9,578 nucleotides of DNA from an uncultured Eubacteriales bacterium (GTDB taxonomy: Bacteria; Bacillota; Clostridia; Oscillospirales; QAMX01), in contig URVL01000079.1 in the NCBI GenBank assembly GCA_900551265.1, forward strand, positions 1 to 9,578, written 5' to 3'. Shown piece by piece: positions 4,614 through 9,578 of the stretch (its first letter is position 1; each line of letters opens with the position of its first letter). Made by a program: the position numbers and the translations under genes. Below the pieces are notes generated by a model that was not told the DNA's origin, made no database searches, and was given only the letters and a program-made list of their open reading frames with translations.

Positions 4614-6014
4614 ATGAAGTTCCGTAAACATTTTGCGGTGCTGCTGGCGTTGTGCATGCTGGCCTGTCTCTTTGCGGGCTGTGCGGCGGAACCGGCAGAC
4701 ACCGGCGACACATCCGGCACAAGTGACGTGGGCGGTGCTGATGCGCCGGATACCGGCGATACGTCCAGCACAACCGATGTAGGCGGTGCTGATGCACCGG
4801 AAGAAAACGGTAACGGTGAAGACGGCGAACGCGTAATCGTCCAGATCTGGCATACCTATACGGGCGACCAGGCCGCATATCTGGAACAGCAGGCAGCCGC
4901 TTTTAACGAGAGCCAGAACGAATATGAAGTTCAAGTGCTAGAGCAGGCCTATAACGGCTTTGAAGACACTGTTTATAACGCCGTAGCAAATGGTGTCGGA
5001 CCGAGCATTATTTTCAATTATGCTTCTACTGCGGTCGATTACATTGAAGCCGGATTGGCTGTAAATATTCAGACCTACATCGACGAAGACGAAGCCGCCG
5101 GCGATACGACGATGGCGGATTACATTGATTCCCTGCCGGAATCCATGAAGACCGATGTCATGGGCTTTGCAGACGGCGGAATTTATTACCTGCCTGGTTG
5201 CACAACCGGTCCGATTTTCTTCTATAACAAGACAATGTACGATGCGCTTGGTTTGACTGCTCCGACCACCTGGGACGAGCTTGCCGCCAACTGTGAAGCT
5301 ATTTATAATGAGTATGGCATTGCCGGTTATCTGGCAGACGGCCTAGTAGATGACATTCAGGCGCTGCTGATGCAAAACGGCGAAGGCTATATTGATGTAG
5401 AGACCAAGACGGTTGAATTCGGCGGCGAGGGAACCGTTGAAATATTCCAGTGGTTTGCTGATAACGTGGCGGCCGGTTATTTTGCACTTTCCCCAACAAA
5501 CGATTATGCATCTGACGATTTCAGCACGCAGCTTGTGGCCGGTTTCAGCGGCTCCTGTGTCAACGATCAGTATATTTATGCCGAAGATTTTGAATTTGCC
5601 ATGGCGCCATGGATTGCTTCCGCCGACGAGGCTTTCTATACCGCGTGGAACCGCGGCCCGATCTTCCTTAAGGCCAGCGACGAGGCAATTGATCGCGGTG
5701 CCTATGAGTTTGTAAAGTTCTTCCTGTCTCCGGAAATTAATGCCGGGTGGGCGCAGGTGAACTCCGCGTTATCCCCCTATGGCACCACCGAGGCCAATGA
5801 AGACTACCAGGCCTATCTGGAAAATGTTCCGGAGTCCCTGCAGTGCGTGCAGGCAAATCTGGACGCCTCCGGTTCTTTCCCGAATATCCCCGGTGCGTCG
5901 CAGCTGCGTGACCTGCTGGAAGAATACTTGACTTATGCAGCTTCCGGGCAGATGACCGCGCAGGAAGCCGTGGATGGATTGGTCACCGCCTGCAATGCGG
6001 CTCTTGCCGGCTAG
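4614..6014 (+). CDS. Sugar ABC transporter substrate-binding lipoprotein (466 aa)
   Basis: This is the extracellular receptor of a carbohydrate (CUT1-type) importer, similar in style to UgpB and family-1 solute-binding proteins. The N-terminus has basic residues, a hydrophobic core and a lipobox LFAGC with Cys23 as the predicted lipidated residue, which would anchor it in the membrane. Residues 24-73 are an acidic Asp/Gly/Thr/Ala linker containing an almost exact 17-residue tandem duplication (29-45, 46-62). The binding fold starts at about residue 74 with VIVQIWHTYTGDQ, then an AAAFNESQNEYEV segment, and continues to the end; APTTWDELAANCEA is typical of the family. It is the first gene of the operon and has a strong AGGAGGG site 7 nt before the ATG. 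Two stem-loops follow its stop. The substrate is unknown; a galactose-containing sugar is a guess from the neighbouring galactokinase gene. Confidence 0.93.
   Translation: MKFRKHFAVLLALCMLACLFAGCAAEPADTGDTSGTSDVGGADAPDTGDTSSTTDVGGADAPEENGNGEDGERVIVQIWHTYTGDQAAYLEQQAAAFNESQNEYEVQVLEQAYNGFEDTVYNAVANGVGPSIIFNYASTAVDYIEAGLAVNIQTYIDEDEAAGDTTMADYIDSLPESMKTDVMGFADGGIYYLPGCTTGPIFFYNKTMYDALGLTAPTTWDELAANCEAIYNEYGIAGYLADGLVDDIQALLMQNGEGYIDVETKTVEFGGEGTVEIFQWFADNVAAGYFALSPTNDYASDDFSTQLVAGFSGSCVNDQYIYAEDFEFAMAPWIASADEAFYTAWNRGPIFLKASDEAIDRGAYEFVKFFLSPEINAGWAQVNSALSPYGTTEANEDYQAYLENVPESLQCVQANLDASGSFPNIPGASQLRDLLEEYLTYAASGQMTAQEAVDGLVTACNAALAG
4698..4799 (+). repeat. 51-bp tandem duplication in the lipoprotein linker
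   Basis: Two in-frame 51-bp units, 4698-4748 and 4749-4799, differ at about nine bases, and only three of the 17 amino acids change. They encode the DTGDTS...DVGGADAP unit twice. Most differences are silent third-position changes, so the duplication is not recent and the acidic linker appears to be under protein-level constraint. Confidence 0.9.
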
Positions 6015-6036
6015 GTTTCGTTTATCCTGATTCGAT

Positions 6037-6066
6037 GGCGTGTTGCAAACTTTTTTGCAGCACGCC
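6037..6066 (+). promoter_or_regulatory. Intercistronic stem-loop 1 after the binding-protein gene
   Basis: GGCGTGTTGCAAA (6037-6049) pairs with TTTGCAGCACGCC (6054-6066): 13 bp including one T-G wobble, with a four-base CTTT loop. It begins 22 nt after the stop codon. No T-run follows, so it is unlikely to be a strong intrinsic terminator. The likely role is protecting the upstream message from 3' exonucleases. Confidence 0.75.
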
Positions 6067-6072
6067 TTCCCA

Positions 6073-6108
6073 TATCCGGGACGCATTTTGGCAAATGCAC
6101 TCCGGATA
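6073..6108 (+). promoter_or_regulatory. Intercistronic stem-loop 2 before the ATPase gene
   Basis: TATCCGG (6073-6079) pairs with CCGGATA (6102-6108). After a 3x3 internal loop the stem continues as GCATTT/AAATGC around a TGGC loop. It lies 6 nt after stem-loop 1 and 12 nt before the GAGGTG ribosome site of the ATPase gene. No T-run follows. The pair resembles the stabilising stem-loops known between malE and malF. Confidence 0.7.
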
Positions 6109-6131
6109 GGATTAAAAAATGAGGTGTCGCT

Positions 6132-7196
6132 ATGAAGGTTCACCTGGAACAGGTTACAAAACGATTCGGCAGTGTAGTTGCCGTTAATAACTTTACCGCT
6201 ACGTTAGAGGACGGGGAACTTATTTGCCTGCTCGGGCCGTCCGGCTGTGGAAAGTCTACCATACTGAACATGCTTTCCGGCATCCTCCCCGTTACGTCGG
6301 GTACTATCCTGTTTGATGATCAGGACGTCACAAAACTACCGCCGGATAAACGCGGCGTCGGCCTGGTCTTTCAAAATTATGCGCTTTATCCGCATATGAC
6401 GGTACGCCAGAATATATGCTTTCCGCTGGAAATTCAGCGTGTGCCGAAGGCGGAACGCTTTCGGCGTGCGGACGAAATTGCGCGGCTTGTCCACGTTGAC
6501 ACATTGATGGACCGGCGTCCCGGCGAATTGTCCGGTGGACAGCAGCAGCGCGTGGCAATTGCCCGCGCATTGGTAAAGCGTCCAAAGCTATTGCTTCTTG
6601 ACGAGCCGCTCAGCAATCTGGACGCGCGGCTACGCCTTGAAATGCGCGAAGAAATCCGTCGTATTCAACAGGAGACTGGCGTGACAACCATTTTTGTGAC
6701 ACACGATCAGGAGGAAGCCATGTCAATTTCCGATCGTATTATTCTGATGCGCGACGGTGTCTTGCAGCAAAACGACCTGCCGCAGGTGCTGTATAATCAA
6801 CCGGAAAACTGCTTCGTGGCTGACTTTTTGGGAAATCCACCTATTAACCGGATTGAAGGGCTCTGGCACGAGGGGATGTTCTGCCTTGAGGACGGTACCT
6901 TTTCTTTGAAATTGTCGCCGCATCAATCTCCGGCAGAGGGGCAACATGTTATTTTTTCTGTCCGTCCGGAAAGTATTCTTGCTTCCACAGCGGAAAATGC
7001 GTCGTTTTCCTGTCCGGTCGCGCGGCTTTATGAGATGGGGAAAGAGGAAATCGGTTACCTGCGCTTTGGCTCTGCCGAGCTTCGGGCGTTTCTGCCCGCG
7101 GAGTTGAACCTTAAGGCCGGAGATCTTCTCCCTGTCACGCTGCGCGGACGGGGTGTGTTTCTCTTTGATGCGGAGACGGGAGGCAGGCTGTTGTGA
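6132..7196 (+). CDS. Sugar ABC transporter ATPase, MalK/UgpC/MsmK-like (354 aa)
   Basis: This cytoplasmic protein drives the importer by ATP hydrolysis. The nucleotide-binding domain shows Walker A GPSGCGKST (35-43), Q-loop Gln81 in VFQNYALYPHMTV, signature LSGGQ (133-137), Walker B LLLLDE with Glu158, and switch His191 in VTHDQEEA. After about residue 235 comes the C-terminal regulatory TOBE/MOI-type domain with the family motif FSVRPE (275-280). In MalK-like proteins this domain aids dimerisation and regulation. Many Firmicute sugar operons lack their own ATPase and share one MsmK-like protein, so a dedicated copy between receptor and permease genes is notable. The start at 6132 has GAGGTG (6121-6126) upstream. 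Its stop overlaps the first permease start as GTGA, implying translational coupling. Confidence 0.95.
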   Translation: MKVHLEQVTKRFGSVVAVNNFTATLEDGELICLLGPSGCGKSTILNMLSGILPVTSGTILFDDQDVTKLPPDKRGVGLVFQNYALYPHMTVRQNICFPLEIQRVPKAERFRRADEIARLVHVDTLMDRRPGELSGGQQQRVAIARALVKRPKLLLLDEPLSNLDARLRLEMREEIRRIQQETGVTTIFVTHDQEEAMSISDRIILMRDGVLQQNDLPQVLYNQPENCFVADFLGNPPINRIEGLWHEGMFCLEDGTFSLKLSPHQSPAEGQHVIFSVRPESILASTAENASFSCPVARLYEMGKEEIGYLRFGSAELRAFLPAELNLKAGDLLPVTLRGRGVFLFDAETGGRLL

Positions 7197-8107
7197 AGAA
7201 GAGGGATCCATCTGAACCGCGCTTTCGCCGTATCCGTGCGGCGGGTGAAGCTTACCTGTACCTCGCGCCGTTTCTTATTGGTCTGTTCATTTTTACGCTG
7301 TACCCGGTAATCAACGTATTTCTTTTGTCTTTCCAATCCGACTACAATTATCTGAATGATACTTACTCCGGCTGGAATCTGGAAAATTACCGCCAGGTTT
7401 TATCAGATCCCAAATTTTCACAGGCCATCCGCAATACGTTGTTATACGTTTTGGCCGTTGTACCGGTTTCCACCGTCTTGGCTGTAATCATTGCGTGGCT
7501 GCTAAACCGGCGGCTGCGCGGCAGCGCGCTGTTTCAGACGGCGTACTTTATGCCGATGGTCACTTCCATCACAGCGGTGGGGTTAGCCTGGCGGCTCATG
7601 TATAATCAGCAGTACGGCATCTTGAACTATGTACTCTCTTTTTTCGGTGTGTCCAAGATCGGTTGGCTCACGGATCCTGCCTGGTCATTGACAGCGCTTG
7701 TGATTTTCGGTGTCTGGAACATTCTCCCTTTTACCATTATTCTATTACTCAGCGGCTTGCAAAACATCAATGAGCTCTATTATACTGCGGCGCGCGTTGA
7801 CGGTGCAAAAGAGGGCCGTATTTTCCGGCGTATTACCGTGCCGCTTTTGGCGCCGACCATTTTCCTGGTATGTATCGTAAATACCATTTCAAGCTTTAAA
7901 GTGTTCAGCGAGCTTTACCCGCTTTTTAAAGGCGATCCCGGCCCGGTATATAACCTCTATACAGTCGTTTACTACATTCGCTATATGATGATGGAGAACC
8001 GGGAGTACGGCTATGCCGCGGCCGCGGCGGTCATCCTGTTCCTCTTTATTTTTGTGTTCACTATGATACAGCTTTTTGTAAAGAAAAAGCTGGGTAATCG
8101 TTCTTAG
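7193..8107 (+). CDS. Sugar ABC transporter permease 1, UgpA/MalF-like (304 aa)
   Basis: This is one of two membrane subunits forming the sugar channel. Six transmembrane segments are readable near residues 21-47, 84-104, 117-138, 165-190, 214-235 and 273-295. The conserved cytoplasmic EAA loop, which docks on the ATPase, is AARVDGAKEGRIFRRITVP (199-217), with the invariant Gly204. It lacks the long periplasmic insertion of E. coli MalF and is the size of UgpA-type subunits. The start is the GTG at 7193, overlapping the ATPase stop codon and preceded by GGGAGG (7178-7183). The next permease follows after 11 bp. Confidence 0.93.
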   Translation: MKKRDPSEPRFRRIRAAGEAYLYLAPFLIGLFIFTLYPVINVFLLSFQSDYNYLNDTYSGWNLENYRQVLSDPKFSQAIRNTLLYVLAVVPVSTVLAVIIAWLLNRRLRGSALFQTAYFMPMVTSITAVGLAWRLMYNQQYGILNYVLSFFGVSKIGWLTDPAWSLTALVIFGVWNILPFTIILLLSGLQNINELYYTAARVDGAKEGRIFRRITVPLLAPTIFLVCIVNTISSFKVFSELYPLFKGDPGPVYNLYTVVYYIRYMMMENREYGYAAAAAVILFLFIFVFTMIQLFVKKKLGNRS

Positions 8108-8118
8108 GAGGTGCCGCC

Positions 8119-8940
8119 ATGCGACGTAAGCTTGGTGATGGCATAGCGTATCTGGTTTTGATCTGTGGCGCCATCATGATGGTTTTTCCCTTTCTTTGGA
8201 TGTTTCTCTGTGCATTTAAAACACACTATGAGGTAACGCAGTACCCACCGCAATTTTTGCCGGAACATTTTTCGCTTGATAACTTTATTACAGCATTTTC
8301 GATGGCTCCATTTCTCAAATATTTTGCCAATTCGCTGATTGTTATGGTAGCGTCCGTAGTTTGCACAACTTTTACAACAATACTAAGTGCTTTTGCTTTT
8401 TCACGTCTGCGGTTTCCCGGACGGGAAGTTGTGTTTTCCATTCTTTTAAGCCTGATGATGATTCCATTCGAAATGCTGATTATAACCAATTATACCACGA
8501 TTGTAGATATGGGGCTTTACAATAAGCTGCCTGCTTTGGTACTCCCCTTTATCAGCAGCATTTTTTACACGTATATCCTCAAGGGCTTCTTTGACACGGT
8601 ACCGGAAAGCCTTTACTATTCCGCCCGAATCGACGGTGCCTCCAACTGGCGTTATCTTTGGAGAATTATGGTACCTCTGGCACGGCCAAGCCTGGTAACC
8701 ATTATTCTACTAAACGCCCTGTCAAGCTGGAATTCCTTCATGTGGCCGCTTTATATTACGTCAGATGCGGCTTCCCGCACGTTGCCCTATGGTCTCCAGG
8801 TATTTACCACTGAGGCCGGTTCTTCTCCGGAACTTCTCATGGCAGCGTCTACGGTCGTCGTGTTACCCATGATCATACTCTTTATTTTCGCACGGAAATT
8901 CATTGTCACGGGGGTCGCTCGTGGTGGCCTCAAGGGATGA
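8119..8940 (+). CDS. Sugar ABC transporter permease 2, UgpE/MalG-like (273 aa)
   Basis: This is the second membrane subunit, pairing with the upstream permease. Transmembrane segments lie near 10-32, 69-95, 104-126, 136-156, 189-208 and 240-259. The EAA loop reads SARIDGASNWRYLWRIMVP (168-186), with Gly173. The C-terminal end is typical of UgpE/MalG proteins: a TLPYGLQVF segment (221-229), LMAAS, a last helix rich in Leu/Ile/Phe, then FIVTGVARGGLKG. The ribosome site AGGAGGTG overlaps the stop of the preceding permease, and the ATG follows closely, so the two proteins should be made in equal amounts. It is the last gene of the operon. Confidence 0.94.
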   Translation: MRRKLGDGIAYLVLICGAIMMVFPFLWMFLCAFKTHYEVTQYPPQFLPEHFSLDNFITAFSMAPFLKYFANSLIVMVASVVCTTFTTILSAFAFSRLRFPGREVVFSILLSLMMIPFEMLIITNYTTIVDMGLYNKLPALVLPFISSIFYTYILKGFFDTVPESLYYSARIDGASNWRYLWRIMVPLARPSLVTIILLNALSSWNSFMWPLYITSDAASRTLPYGLQVFTTEAGSSPELLMAASTVVVLPMIILFIFARKFIVTGVARGGLKG

Positions 8941-8972
8941 TACGAATGACGGAACTCTGTTATTAACACATC

Positions 8973-9008
8973 AAAACCGGGTAGGAAACGAATTCCTGCC
9001 CGGTTTTT
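8973..9008. terminator. Bidirectional terminator between the importer operon and galactokinase
   Basis: AAAACCGGG (8973-8981) pairs with CCCGGTTTT (8999-9007). Inside, a T-G wobble is followed by AGGAA/TTCCT around an ACGAA loop. A T-run follows on the plus strand, and by symmetry on the minus strand, so it can end both convergent transcripts. It starts 33 bp after the permease stop and lies 34 bp beyond the galactokinase stop. Confidence 0.93.
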
Positions 9009-9041
9009 ATCCCTCACTTGTCTATTGATATCGCTGAAGTT

Positions 9042-9578
9042 TTATATGATCTGCGCAAATCCCGGCTCTCGAAGCCGCAAAACACGGCACTTGCCCTTGC
9101 CCAATAAATTGTTCACTTCTATCTGAAATGCATCCAGCAGCTCATCCGGCACGAAAGCTAACGCCGCTCCTGCAAATCCGCCGCCGTGGACACGGCACGC
9201 GCCTTTTCCATTGAGCGCATGGCTGCAGACAGCAAGCGTCAGCGCAAGCGCCTGATCCTGTACCGCGCCGCACGGCGTGACGTTCTGCAAATACAGTGCA
9301 GACGAGTTTCCCGAAGCAGAGGCCAAACACAGAAACGCGGAGAAGTCACCGGTACGCAATGCCTCCGCTTCTGCCTCCACACGCCGGTTTTCTGCAAATA
9401 CATGCATCGCGCGCAGAACTGCGCGATCCCCCACCGCTGCACGCAGTGCCGGCAAGTGTTCATAGAACGCCGTTTCTCGGATCTCACGCAAAACGCTTTT
9501 CCCAAAAAATGCACATACCGACGCAAGTTCTGTTGGAATCGCCGCATATTCTTCGGTTAAATTTTCATGACCGGCGCC
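9042..9578 (-). CDS. galK: Galactokinase, C-terminal 178 residues (5' end beyond the window)
   Basis: Galactokinase phosphorylates galactose to galactose-1-phosphate, the first Leloir step. The open frame runs to the right edge without a stop, so the N-terminal substrate-binding and ATP-loop regions are missing. The visible part shows the GHMP-kinase C-terminal domain. It begins GAGHENLTEEYAAIPTEL, then VGDRAVLRAMHVFAENRRV, LRTGDFSAF and YLQNV, and the glycine-rich third motif reads RVHGGGFAG (residues 129-137 of this fragment). It ends with a hydrophobic FAQII and TAA at 9044-9042. Classical galactokinases have R-M-T-G-G-G-F-G-G in motif 3; the V-H and final A-G here match, from memory, a Firmicute variant of the family. 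It is convergent with the importer operon. Another sugar kinase of the GHMP family is possible but less likely. Confidence 0.85.
   Translation of the reverse strand, partial: GAGHENLTEEYAAIPTELASVCAFFGKSVLREIRETAFYEHLPALRAAVGDRAVLRAMHVFAENRRVEAEAEALRTGDFSAFLCLASASGNSSALYLQNVTPCGAVQDQALALTLAVCSHALNGKGACRVHGGGFAGAALAFVPDELLDAFQIEVNNLLGKGKCRVLRLREPGFAQII

Noticed and set aside
4416..4934. 172-codon open frame on the minus strand over the exporter-importer gap
   Set aside because: It overlaps the lipoprotein signal and linker coding region, and its composition looks like the reverse of the GC-rich repeat rather than a protein.
9489..9491. TTG as the start codon of the galactokinase gene
   Set aside because: The frame stays open to the window edge and the 29 upstream residues match the family, so this is an internal leucine of a truncated gene.

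Overview
The window joins the right-hand end of an integrated mobile element (about 1-2378) to ordinary chromosome carrying sugar-transport genes (about 2378-9578). The consensus -35/-10 promoters with 17-bp spacers, strong GGAGG ribosome sites, a lipoprotein solute-binding protein and UgpB/UgpA/UgpE/MalK-like transporter genes point to a Gram-positive Firmicute. A clostridial gut lineage (Oscillospirales-like) is my best guess from protein style alone. The first 2.3 kb is visibly more AT-rich than the rest.

Mobile part. On the minus strand, a small XRE/Cro-type regulator is translationally coupled (ATGA overlap) to an excisionase-like helix-turn-helix gene that runs off the left edge. Divergently, on the plus strand, a second XRE-type regulator (196 aa) is followed 6 bp later by a full-length tyrosine recombinase (395 aa). 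The two regulators are paralogous in their DNA-binding domains. They are fired by back-to-back consensus promoters, each carrying its own symmetric element over the -10 region. This looks like a lambda-style decision switch controlling integration versus excision. The integrase ends about 120 bp from the 3' end of an intact tRNA-Ser(GGA) gene, the likely attachment site.

Chromosomal part. The minus-strand tRNA-Ser has its own consensus promoter and shares a bidirectional terminator with the integrase. Next comes a single-gene ABC exporter (572 aa half-transporter) with its own promoter. Then follows a four-gene CUT1-type carbohydrate importer operon: lipoprotein binding protein, MalK/UgpC-like ATPase, and two permeases. 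The last three genes are tightly packed. The binding-protein gene is separated from the ATPase gene by two strong tandem stem-loops, which probably protect its mRNA and raise its dosage. The operon ends at a near-perfect bidirectional terminator shared with a convergent, right-truncated galactokinase gene. Galactokinase next door suggests, but does not prove, that the importer handles a galactose-containing sugar.

I see no CRISPR array, rRNA, insertion sequence or obvious novel defence system. The most unusual item is the divergent regulator switch, with an 8-bp-periodic nested palindrome of GTAT/ATAC half-sites.
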